Shown piece after piece: positions 12,401 to 24,400 of a DNA stretch of 64,000 nt. Position 1 is the first letter of the stretch. The number at the start of each line of letters is the position of its first letter. The notes under the pieces are model-generated. The model was not told where the DNA came from, did not search any database, and saw nothing but the letters and a program-made list of their open reading frames with translations. Origin of the DNA: Terebella lapidaria (taxonomy: Eukaryota > Annelida > Polychaeta > Terebellida > Terebellidae). The position numbers and the translations under genes were made by a program. The stretch spans positions 4,712,001 through 4,776,000 of the forward strand of contig OX424561.1 of assembly GCA_949152475.1 (NCBI GenBank), given 5' to 3'.

Positions 12401-15400
12401 AATACGGAGTAAAGGGAGAAAAGACCACAGTCGGTTAAGACCAAGTTGTAACGACGTCTTAGGGTGATCTAAGAACCCAGATCACCGAGGAAGGAGACGG
12501 AGACGGAGACGGAGGTGGAATTCAACGGAGCAACTACGGAGGCGGTATCAGACGGAGCAGTTGCAGAGACGGGAACGACGAAGCAGTTGCAGAGGCGGTA
12601 CCGGACGACGGAGTTGCAGAGGCAGTACCTGACGGAGCGGTTGCGGTAACCGGAAGTGGGAACACTTCCGAGATACTCCATTTCAGGTGCAGTCGCAGGT
12701 TGCGGTGAGGCGGAGCCAACCGGAGCAGATTGCAGTGCGGCGGAACCTGGCAGAGCGGTTGCAGTATTCGGAAACGGCAACGTTCCCGGATTCTTTATTC
12801 CAGGCGCAGTCACAGTTTGCAGTAAGACGGAAAACGACGGAGCTGTTGCAGTAAAGCGGTATCCCGACGGAGCAGTTGCAGTACCCGGAGACGGAAACGC
12901 CTCCGGATCCTTACTTTACAGGTGCAGTTGCAGATTAGCAGTCGGACAACGGTTAAGAGGTCCATTCCAGACCACGCTACCAACCTTAGAGACTTCTAGC
13001 CGGAGTTCAACCGTACAAGCAGTAGCAGTTTCCCGGAGTTTTACCGTTTCAGCTCCGGTTAAACAACAACTCACCCACCTCCCTAGAAAACCGGTTCATC
13101 AAGACGTCACAGAAGGGTGCAAACCCGTTACAATATATACACTGGAAGCGACTCGTTCGAGGAGATGGTCCAAGATCGAGAGACAGGACGCACACGAGGC
13201 TCACCATGAGCTTTGTGTTCCCTGTTTGTGAGTAGTGGGCTCCTAGAGCCCTGGGGACGATTTCCATGGGGAGGCCCGGGCTGGGAGAGACAAGTTGCTG
13301 ACTCGGGGGCCTTCGGCCCTGTGGATCGCCAGCTCTCTCCCTTCCCGGGACGTGTGACAGAGGCTCTGGCCAGCATGTCGGACTGTACGGGGTTCCGTCC
13401 CCGAGGCAGACCGCGGCTCGCCAGGCCCCGCCAGTTAACACCGTAGGGATGAACCAGTTTCTGAACGGTGTCCGTAGGCCTGGGAGTGTCGGGTGGGCTG
13501 TTACCTGGTTACCGTTAATGCTGAAGTAGTTACCGTGTCCGCCGCAACCTCCGGTGAGCGGCCCTGCCGCAAGGATCCGGAATAGCGGATGCGCGTCCGC
13601 AAGGACTCGGATGAGAGAGGACTATCCTCGAGGATCCCGAAGAGCGGACGGTAGTCAATAACTTTACATATACAATGTACTAGACCATGTGTTACATGCA
13701 TAACTCACAGTTGTGGAGTGTCGAGGTTCCTGGCCGGTCTGGCGGGGTCTGAGATCAGCTTGCCGTCCACATACTGCTCGTGTAAGGCCGAGTACTCGCA
13801 CACCGTCCCGAACACCTTCAGGAGAGGATACATGCGAGGTAATGGAACAAAGAACAGAATAGGGCATGCATTGGAAATAAAGGGCACCGACGGTAATGGA
13901 ATTAAAAAGTAAGGGGATTTTTTAAAGTGTATTTTACCAAACATCAGTCGTGTAAATGAACGGTATAGTTGTTGGCTCAGTGTATATTATGTTAAAGTGC
14001 AGCAATACTACATTTATACAAGTCTTAGTCTTTACCATTGCGTCAATAACTGAATGCTCCACATTGGCACCCAACATGGCGTCAGAAAAGGTGACTCCAG
14101 TGAAACATTTGTCATACCATCTGCAATAGGTTACATTGTACAGAACACGAAATCTCGATTAATTTGAGTGAATAAATGAATTGTATGGTAATAGTCCATA
14201 TATACGGTACCAACATGCTCACCTATCGTTGCCATTTCCGTTTCCGGTCAACACGATCTTGCAGAAATCTGACTCATCCTGAAAACACGTACATGTACAC
14301 GTGAAAAAAATGTAGAAAATCGAACGGAATTGACGCAATGTTCAACACGATGATGCTCAAGAATTTGTATCATTCAATCATTCAAATTAAAATCAATCAA
14401 TTTGAAATCACTCAAACTAATGAAGTGCATTTCAAAACCGACGATTTGAAAACCCAGACCTGAAATCGATCAATCAGTTTGAAAGCATTCAAATTGCATT
14501 TCAACATATTTTATATGTACGTTTTGAAAACCCAACCCTACACGTACCTTAGGAGCCTGGTTATCAAGACACCACAGGAACATAGCGGACTCCACAGCGT
14601 GCAACACGTCCTTGTTCGTCTCTTGGAGCCGCAGTCTTTGCTGAAACGTTATGATTATAACGAATCAACGTCACTTATTCGAAATGACAAATTTTGTTCA
14701 CATATTGTTTTGTAGGAGTATCAGAGAACGTTATGATCCACTCCCTGTGTCAAACGTGTCATGAACAAAAGGTGTGATGTTTCCTATTATGTATAATAAA
14801 GTTGAAATATTACTTATTCATTAATTCATATGTATAACCATTCAGTGCTATATCCTACCTTTGCCCATATACTCCTGTTTTGAGAAGTTAGAGCCGCGAC
14901 ACTTGGCACTTCAGACAGACCTAAACAATATCCCACAAAAAAACATGAAAATGTTCAAATAACGAAATTAGGCTCTCTATATTTACAGTTTCGTACGTAG
15001 ACTACATTGTACATACATTGTATTAGCACTGGAAATTTGTAGCCAATCAGAATATGTCATCTCACATTACGACCCAGGGCCCTGATTACGACCTGTATAA
15101 CTACGTGACATATTCTGACCACTCACCGTCTGCCACGTCACAGATGGCCTGGAGTTGTGTCCGGATTTCCGCTGGACTCAGTACGCTGTACTTGCGGCCA
15201 GCTCTCTCCCGCGCGTACAGCTCCAGCCGGAAAAAGTGACCCTTCCTGAACAAATGAGAAACACATGATAGTTTTGACTCAAATGTTCTGTTATTGGCGA
15301 TGAGTGGAATTGACGAGTAAATTGATATAATTTATTAATTAGGCTTATGTACATAGAATACATGGCCGAGCCTCTCTTGTTACAAAATGTGGAGTTCTCA

Positions 15401-18400
15401 GCACATTTCACTCGTACCAGAGAAATCCATCTATGTCACACATTCAGACGTCGGTGTACCCACCGTATAACTATAATGTGCCTGTCATTATATTTGAGGA
15501 TTGTGTCCATGTGTTCGCCGGGAACTCGTACTGTCCCAAAAACGAAACTGAAACCAGGAAATGTTTTATAAAATGATTCCACACGTGTCTACATGTATCT
15601 GCTGAAATGACAACTCATTTTACTCTGACCACATAATTTTCTTCAGCACATGGTCCATGCTACTGATTTATTCCATCGGTGACTGATTTGTAATTTGATA
15701 TGCATAATGAATGTATAAATAGGCCTACACATGTATATCATGACCAGTTTATTATACGTACCTATACCCGTTCATACAGAGTGGCACAGTGTCCATCAGG
15801 GTCAGAGGTGGAACTTTCTGTTGTCTCAACAACTCGTCAAATCTGAAATATAGATAACCTTCTTAATCCAACCAATATTGCAAAAACAAAAATGCCCACC
15901 CCTAATTAAAGAAAGTTGTCATGGTAACCAACGTACGGAACACATTGAAGAGTTCTTTAGGCAATATAATAATGTTTTATTTGTTCCGCCTACTTTCAAT
16001 AGCTGGCATCATTGTCCAAATAATCATGCCATTTCTGGCATTTCACAAGAAATCAAGCCTCACACAAGACTGATAATGGTTTGTCAAGGCAAATCAATGC
16101 AAAATTGGATGGCGACGCAATAATGAAAAGACGAGAATATGCTACATGAGATGGCGGTCACGACACCGGCAGTGTCACATCAAAAGATAACTCGGTGTCC
16201 TTGACGACGGAGCGCCCATGCGGGAGTGACGGGTGGGATGTGTCGTGTTGCCACGTAGCCTCGCGGGATGTGTCGTGTTGCCACGGCGCCTCGCGGGACA
16301 CGTGATAAAGTCAGGATTTGACACCGGGGTATCGAGGCAGAGACAATGGCGTTCGATCTGAACGTATCGCTATTCAATGATTGATCTCCGGGCAGTATCA
16401 GAAACCAGGCCTGGGGTAATAGTAATATGTAATTGTAATAGTAATAGTAACGATTACATTTTTCCAAGTAATAGTGTAACGGTTTTGGGGCGTACCCAAA
16501 GGTTTCCCCTAGGTAATTATGTTAGTATTTTGTGATATTATGGTTAAATAACCGTTTGTTAGGGTGTATATGTGTTTAAAGGTTCATACGGTTCCGTATT
16601 GTTAATGTTTTAAAGGTTTTCCGTCTCGCAACTTAGTAATTTATGATGTTGGTAACGCCGGAGACGGATCCGGAGACGGAGACGGAACCGGACACGGAGC
16701 CGGAACAATGGAGTACAAAAACGTAATGACGTTATTTCCGGAAGGTCATGTGATCAGCCTCATTTTCGGTTTAAAAGGTGACGTGTCAGCCACTGATTGG
16801 TTCTAGAGTGTTTTTAGAAATCCGGAAAATATCAGTGTTTTGGCGGACTATGACGTCACAATAGGTTGGTCACGTGACGTGGGTCTCAGGTCTATAAAAG
16901 CCCCCGCTTCACAGCGGACGGCGGAGTTGGTGTCCTGACGTCGACCTGTGCAGACCCCTTCTCCCATAGCAGAGTACTCCCTTATTCCGGATAGAGTCAT
17001 CCAGATGATAGCAGTTAAGTCTTCCGACTGTGAACTTGGAAAATAAACATGAAAACTTCAACCGAGTTGTTTTTCCGTGTTCGTTAGGGAACTGGAAGTT
17101 ATAATAAAGTTAGTTTCCCGGAAAAGACAGTTATACGGAGTAAAGGAAGATAAGACTACAGTCGGTTAAGACCAAGTTGTAACGACGTCTTAGGGTGATC
17201 TAAGAACCCAGATCACCGAGGAAGGAGTCGGAGACGGAGACGGAGGTGGAAATCAACGGAGCAACTACGGAGGCGGTATCGGACGGAGCAGTTGCAGAGA
17301 CGGGAACGACGAAGCAGTTGCAGAGGCGGTACCGGACGACGGAGTTGCAGAGGCAGTACCTGACGGAGCGGTTGCGGTAACCGGAAGTGGGAACACTTCC
17401 GAGATACTCCATTTCAGGTGCGGTCGCAGGTTGCGGTGAGGCGGAGCCAACCGGAGCAGATTGCAGTGCGGCGGAACCTGGCAGAGCGGTTGCAGTATTC
17501 GGAAACGGCAGCGTTCCCGGATTCTTTATTCCAGGCGCAGTCGCAGTCTGCAGTAAGACGGAAAACGACGGAGCTGTTGCAGTAAAGCGGTTTCCCGACG
17601 GTGCAGTTGCAGATTAGCAGTCGGGCAACGGTTAAGAGGTCCATTCCAGACCACGCTACCAACCTTAGAGACTTCTAGCCGGAGTTCAACCGTACAGCAG
17701 TAGCAGTTTCCCGGAGTTTTACCGTTTCAGCTCCGGTTAAACAACAACTCACCCACCTCCCTAGAAAATCGGTTCATCAAGACGTCACAGAAGGGTTCAA
17801 ACCCGTTACAACTTTTTGGTGGCAGCGGTGGGATCATCTGCAGTATGACTACTAGACGGGGCAAATTGGCGGAACAGCAGCTGAAGGCAGCCGTGTCGGA
17901 CACGGAGCAGCCTGTAGGAGCAGTAGGAGCTGAGCCGTTGCAGATGCCGGTTGCGGAAAAGGAAGCGGTTCGTCCTGCCGAGCGGAAGCTGTTGCAGCCG
18001 GAAATGCAGAAAGCAGTTGCAGACGAGCCCCTCCGGGTTCCTCAAGGAGAACAGCCTGCAGAGCAGTTAGCAGAGGCGGAAGTTAACTTTCCGGACCAGG
18101 CTGGCGATCGGGAACCGGATGCGGACCCGGAAGGCGGAGAGAACTTAGTCGACAACCTGACCAGATTATTGGCGACCCAAATGGAGGTGTTTCAGCAGCA
18201 CCTGGCAGTAACCGGAAAGCAGCAGCAGGCAGAAGCAGTACAACAGCCAGCACCAAGGGCAGGAGTAGCCAGATTAATGACATACGACGGAACTGATCCG
18301 TGGCCGGAATATGAGGTTCACCTCCTTGAATACGCTCGGTACTACCGTTGGACAGCAGAGGAAAAGGCGCTGAACTTATGTGTCAGTTTGAGGGGTAACG

Positions 18401-21400
18401 CCCGCAGCATACTACTGGATCTGTCCGCGGAGCAGAGACGTAGCTTTGATACGGTTGTGGCGGCATTAAAACAGCAGTTTTGTCCGGGGGAGAAAACATT
18501 TGTTTTCCAGGCAGAATTGCAGACACGGAAATTGCAGCCGGAGGAGGAGCTGTCCGAGCTGGCCAGAGACATACGGAGCAAGACGCGGCTAGCTTACCCA
18601 AAAGCAGATCCGGCAACAACAGAAGTGCTCATGAAGATGCATTTCTGCAACAGCCTGACTAACCGAGATATGCGGTTGTCGGTATTGAAAAGCCACCCGG
18701 AAACGCTGTCGCAGGCCCTGGCTTTCGCTACCGAGTATGAGAGTATCATGAAAACGGACAACAGCAGACCAGCGGAGCGACACCGGACGAGGCAGCTGAA
18801 CACGGAGCCGGAGTGGAGCCAGCAGGTGAACGAATTGCGGAAGCAAGCCGAGCAGACTCAGCAGCAGATGGCGGATCTGATGACTCAGGTCAAGGAAGCG
18901 GTTAGCCGACAGCAGCAGCAGCGCAGTTCCCGAGCGGATTTAGAATGTTTCAACTGTGGCCGGAAAGGGCATTTTGCCCGAGACTGTAGGCAGCCGAAGC
19001 AGCAGCAGCAGCGGCGTCAACCACAACAGCAGCAGTCGCCGCGACAACAGCAGCAGCAGCAGCAGCCGCAGCAGCAGCAGCAGCAGCAACAATCGCAGCA
19101 GCCACGACAGCAGCAGCAGCAGCCGGAAAACTAGAGCGGGTCGCGGAAAAGGGGAAATCCGGGACCCGGAAGAGAGGACACCCCCATAACAGGCAGGTGG
19201 TTCACGGACCCGGTCCCAGGGGCGAGGTGGGCATGTGTGTGACAGCCAGAGTATGCGGAGAGCCAGTAACGCTGATAATCGACACCGGCAGCACTGTCAC
19301 AATGCTCAACCTACAAACCTGGGAACGGATCCGGAAACCCGGAATGAAGCTGAAGCGGTCGCCGATTCGTCTTTCAATGGTTGACGGAAGTAACATACGG
19401 ACACATGGCCGGAAAGAACTTCCACTCAACATCGCAGGAGTAGCTGAGACCGTGACGTTCGAGATTGCAGACTGTGAAGACGAAGGAATACTGGGGATGG
19501 ATTTCATCCGTTCCCGAGTATCCGGCATAAACTTCGACCAGATGACCATGCAGATGGGCAGCCAGGAGGTGTTCCTCACCATGTTCGAGCAGACCAGGGA
19601 GCCGTTTCCGATCAACGCTGTAGCAGATTACCAAATTCCGCCGGAAACGGAACAGCTGATTATAGGACAAGCAGAGAGTGTCCGTGAAGCAGAAGGAGTA
19701 CTAGAAATGCCGCAGGAGCCTACGGAGAAAAGACCTTGGCTGATCGGGAGAACTTTATCCCGGATTAAGCAAGGAACAGTCCCGGTTCGAGTGATCAACG
19801 TGATGGCAGAGCCGGTAATCATCAAGAAAGGAGCGCAGTTGGCGACGATGACCACCTTAGCAGCCGGTTGCAGTGTTGTGCCGTTGGCGGAGCGGAGCCG
19901 GAAGGTGCAGATTTCCACGGAGTCGGAGGCCGGGCGGAATTGGAGCGGGTACGAGAAGCTGCGGCAGTTAGCAGAGCAGACCCAGGATGCAGTGCCGAGT
20001 CATTTCCGCGAGAGAGTAACCGACCTCCTATTTCGGAATAAGCTGACCTTCAGTAATGATGCCGGAGAACTGGGGCAGACCAACGAGGTGCAACATCAGA
20101 TAAACACGGGCAGTCACCGGCCGATTAAGCAGCCAACCAGACGAATTCCGCCAGACAAGAGAGAGCTGGTGAGCAGTCTGATTCAGGAGATGAAAGACAA
20201 GAACGTCATTGAAGAAAGTAGCAGTCCGTGGGCTTCACCGATTGTCCTCGTGAAGAAAAAGGATGGGACCACCCGGTTCTGCGTCGATTACCGGCGGTTA
20301 AATGCAGTCACGGAGAAAGATGCTTATCCGTTGCCGAGAATAGACGACACCATAGCAGCCTGTGCAGACGCCAAATGGTTCTCCACTCTCGACCTGACCA
20401 GTGGCTACTGGCAGGTCGGGATGGATGAAGACGCCCGGAAAAAGTCGGCCTTCTGTGTTCCTGGCGGCCTTTACCAGTTCAAAGTGATGAGTTTCGGCTT
20501 GTGCAATGCTCCGGGTACGTTCGAGCGGTTGATGGAGAAGGTGCTAGGCGGTTTGTCCTGGAAGACCTGCCTCATATATCTGGACGACATCATAGTCTAC
20601 AGCAAGACCCTGGAGGATCACATCCGTGATCTTCAGGAGGTGTTCAGCAAGCTGAGAGAGGCAGACCTAAAAGTCAAACCGTCAAAATGCAAGTTCTTCC
20701 AGCCGGAGGTGTCTTTCCTAGGTCACATAGTCGGCAGAGACGGTATCCGCACCGACCCGGCAAAAACGGAGGCAGTACGGAAGTGGCGGACACCCACCAA
20801 CCTGACGGAGCTGCGCAGTTTTCTGGGACTTTGCTCCTATTACCGGAAGTTCGTGCCGAAGTTCTCCGAGATTGCAGCGCCGCTGAATCACTTGACGGAA
20901 AAAGGGGTGCCGTTCCGGTGGCAGACGGAGCAAGAACAGGCATTTGCAGAGCTGAAGAACCGCCTAGTATCGGCACCGATACTCGGGTACCCAAGGGAGC
21001 AAGGCCGATATATCCTGGACACGGACGCCAGTGACACCGGGCTGGGAGCAGTACTGTCACAGAAGCAGGGCAACCAGGAGCGGGTGATAACCTACTTGAG
21101 CCGCAGCCTAACCAAAGAAGAACGGAGATACTGTGTCACCCGGAAGGAGCTCCTGGCGGTTGTGTTTGCGGTACAGAAGAATAAGCAGTACTTGCTGGGA
21201 CGACACTTCCTTCTTCGCACGGATCATGGCAGTCTTACCTGGCTTATGAATTTCAAGGAGCCCCAGGGGCAGGTAGCCCGGTGGATTGAGCTCCTGAGTG
21301 AGTTTCATTTCGACATCGAACATCGTCCGGGGCGAATCCATAATAATGCGGATGCCTTGTCCAGATCCCCATGCAGCCAATGCGGAAAAATCGACTGGAA

Positions 21401-24400
21401 ACAAGCCAAGATAGATGCCTGGAACTACGGAGAAAGAATCCGGCAGACACGAAGTGAAGAAACTCCTCAGCCCAACCCAAGGAAGGGGGGACGCCGGAAG
21501 CGGTCAAGGAGATCGGGCGGAGAAGCAGAACTGACGGAGGAAGCAGTCCCAAGGAAGGCGGTTGCAGTAGCGGAGAAAGCAGCGTCCCGGAAGCCGGTTG
21601 CGGTTGCGGTGACGGAGGAAGCAGTCCCAAGGAAGGCGGTTGCAGTAGCGGAGAAAGCAGCGTCCCGGAAGCCGGTTGCGGTTGCGGTGACAGAGGAAGC
21701 AGTCCCAAGGAAGGCGGTTGCAGTAGCGGAGAAAGCAGCGTCCCGGAAGCCGGTTGCGGTTGCGGTGACGGAGAAAGCAGCGTCCCGGAAGCCGGTTGCG
21801 GTTGCGGTGACGGAGAAGGCAGTTCCAGGAAAAGCGGATGCGGTTGCAGAACAGATTAGGCTGGCGGAAAATGCGGACCAGGATACTGTGCTGGGGCAGA
21901 AATATCGACCAGATGATTTGCGGAGAATGCAGCAAGCAGAACCTTGGTACTCACTGGTGACGTCGCTGATCGACGGGAGCGGTACAGCTGGCAGTGCAGA
22001 CTTTTCCAGCATGAGCAGCGAGGAGAAAGTGCTGTACGGGATGCGGAAGACCTTGCTGAAAGTCGACGGAGTAGTCTACCGGAAATGGAGAACGGCAGAA
22101 GGAACCAGCCGAATGCAGTTAATAACCCCGAAGGAGCTGAGACAGGAGATTTTCCGTCTGGCCCACCAGAGCCGGACGGGAGGACACCTCGGAAGCAGAA
22201 GGATGGCGGCTAGCATTCGGAGGCGGTATTTCTGGCCGGCTATGATGCGGGACATAAAGCAGTGGGTGCTGAGCTGTGACGAATGTGCGTCAAGAAGTAT
22301 GCAGAACTTGAAACGATCTCCGATGCAGAAATACCGGGTTGGAGCGCCCATGGAGAGGGTGGCAATGGACGTGATGGGTCCGTTACCTAAATCCACCCGG
22401 GGGAACCGGTACATCTTAGTAATCGGCGATTACTTCACCAAGTGGGTAGAGGCTTACCCGATGCCGAATCAGGAAGCGGTGACGGTTGCGGACATATTCG
22501 TCAACCAGTTTGCAGCGCGGTACGGTATCCCGATGGAGATACACACCGACCAAGGCAGAAATTTCGAGTCCGACTTGCTGAGAAATGTTTGCAGAATCCT
22601 GGGGATTCACAAGACACGGACAACCGCTTTCCGACCTCAGTCGGACGGTTTCATCGAGCGATTCAACCGGACGCTGCAGCAGATCTTGAGCCTGTACGTA
22701 AGCGAGCGGCAGACCAACTGGGATCAGCTAGTTCCGTTGGCGATGGCAGCTTACCGGAGTACCCCGCAGGAGACAACCGGGCAGAGTCCCAACTTGCTGA
22801 TGCTGGGCAGAGAAGTCAACACTCCGGTAGAGTTACTGATTGGCAGACCGCCGGGAGAATCAACGGCAGAAGTAACAGAGTATGGCAGTCAGCTCCGGGA
22901 GCGACTAGAGGCGGTATACAAGGCGGTTCGAGCGAAATCTGGCAGAGAAATGGAACGGCAGAAGAAGCTGTACGACCGGAGGAAGGTCAACAATCAGTTC
23001 CAGCCAGGAGACCGAGTGTGGATGGCGGTCAAAACACGGAAGAAGGGCAAAGCTCCCAAGTTGCAGAGGAAGTGGAGCGGTCCAAAGCTAGTGCTGAGCA
23101 GATTTACCGACGTGACCTACGAGATTGCAGAGAGTGAAACTCGACAGAAGGTGGTTCACTTCGATTTGCTGAAACCGTATAATGGCGTCAAGCATCCGAG
23201 ATGGATGAAGCGGAGAATGGCGGATTCCTGGAGGCAGACGGAGCCGCCGAAGCAGAGTAGTGTTCCGGAGACGGAACCGACGGTCTCTGAGTCGGATACG
23301 GACTCGGAGTAAAGCCGCAGAGGACGCAGAAATATTAGAAGACGGAGTGAGCTGTAGAGCAGGAGAAGGAGATAGCTGAGACCCTGGTAAAACGTTGAGT
23401 TCCGGCAGAGAGCGACCGCAAGAAGTCGGAGCAGTGAGCAAGTGCTGGTTCCGGAAACAGGGCGGAGAAAGGAAGCAGAGCGGAAAGCGGTGCAGAGACC
23501 GGATAGAGACATCCTTGAGGTTCTGACTGGTTTGAGCGCATAGTCAACCAGTCCAGGGTAGCGGCCAGGGGTCCAGAAGAACCTGGGTTAGCGGTCTAGT
23601 ATCTCCAGAGAAGCAGCTACACGTCTTCCGTATTCAGAGAATTAAGACGGAAAAGTTTTCCGGCTGTAGACATCCAACCGGAGTTTCCACTTAGCAGAGA
23701 CAGCAAACCGGCTGCAGATCGACAGAAGCGGTGAAACATCATTCCAGATAGGAAGGGCCCTCCTTCTGGACAAGAATGTATGCAGTTTCCAGTGTCGACA
23801 AGCAGTAATACCAGTGAGCAGATATGCAGTTGACGAAGCAGTACAGATGGCGGAAACGCCCAACTTGCAGTCTAGATGTTCGTCTGAGAGGCAGATTCAA
23901 CTGGCTGAGACTCTTTTCAACCCTCCTGATGGCAGAGATACTTCAAAATTGCAGATACTTCGCTCGGAGAAGCAGTTGAAAGGGAGCCGGAAAAACCCGG
24001 AGAAGCCGGTTGAGCCGGAGACGGACACCTCTCGGTTAACGGTTGAGTTTTTGCATAATTGTGACGTCACTCCTGAGGCAGCCAATCAGCATGGAGCTTT
24101 TCAAATCACGTGAGCAGAAAGGGTATAAAAGGGCCTTGAAATCGGGCTCTGAGAGCAGTTGAAGAGCAGACCTCGAGCTGTGCACATCGCTGTTAAAGTT
24201 TGGCGGAATCGAATCAAGTCCAGCATTTTCCGGCTGCGGCAGACTTTGCAGTGAAAAACGACTAAGTGTTTCCCGGAAGACCAGCAGTCCGGAGAAGCGG
24301 TGCAGCAGAAGCGGTGCAGCAGAAAAGTGCAGTAAAAACAGTGCAGCGGTAGCGGTCGACGGAGGCGGATGGCAGTGTGGCGGAAGCAGAGGCGGTGTGG

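Larger units (their letters stand above)
2601..13132 (+). mobile_element. Ty3/gypsy LTR retrotransposon, element 1 (broken copy)
   Basis: LTR element with a 1.39-kb LTR at each end (TGTAAC...GTTACA), a 4-bp target duplication (atat at 2597-2600 and 13133-13136), a tRNA-Leu-type primer-binding site and a polypurine tract. Parts seen in order are gag with a zinc knuckle, a repeat-rich linker, integrase with HHCC and DDE domains, then two zinc-finger accessory ORFs, each behind a TATA module. Protease, reverse transcriptase and RNase H are not recognised, so the copy is broken with at least one large loss. The two LTRs differ by only about three events by eye, so the insertion is recent. It sits in the opposite orientation inside an intron of the CPT1-like gene. 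Confidence 0.95.
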
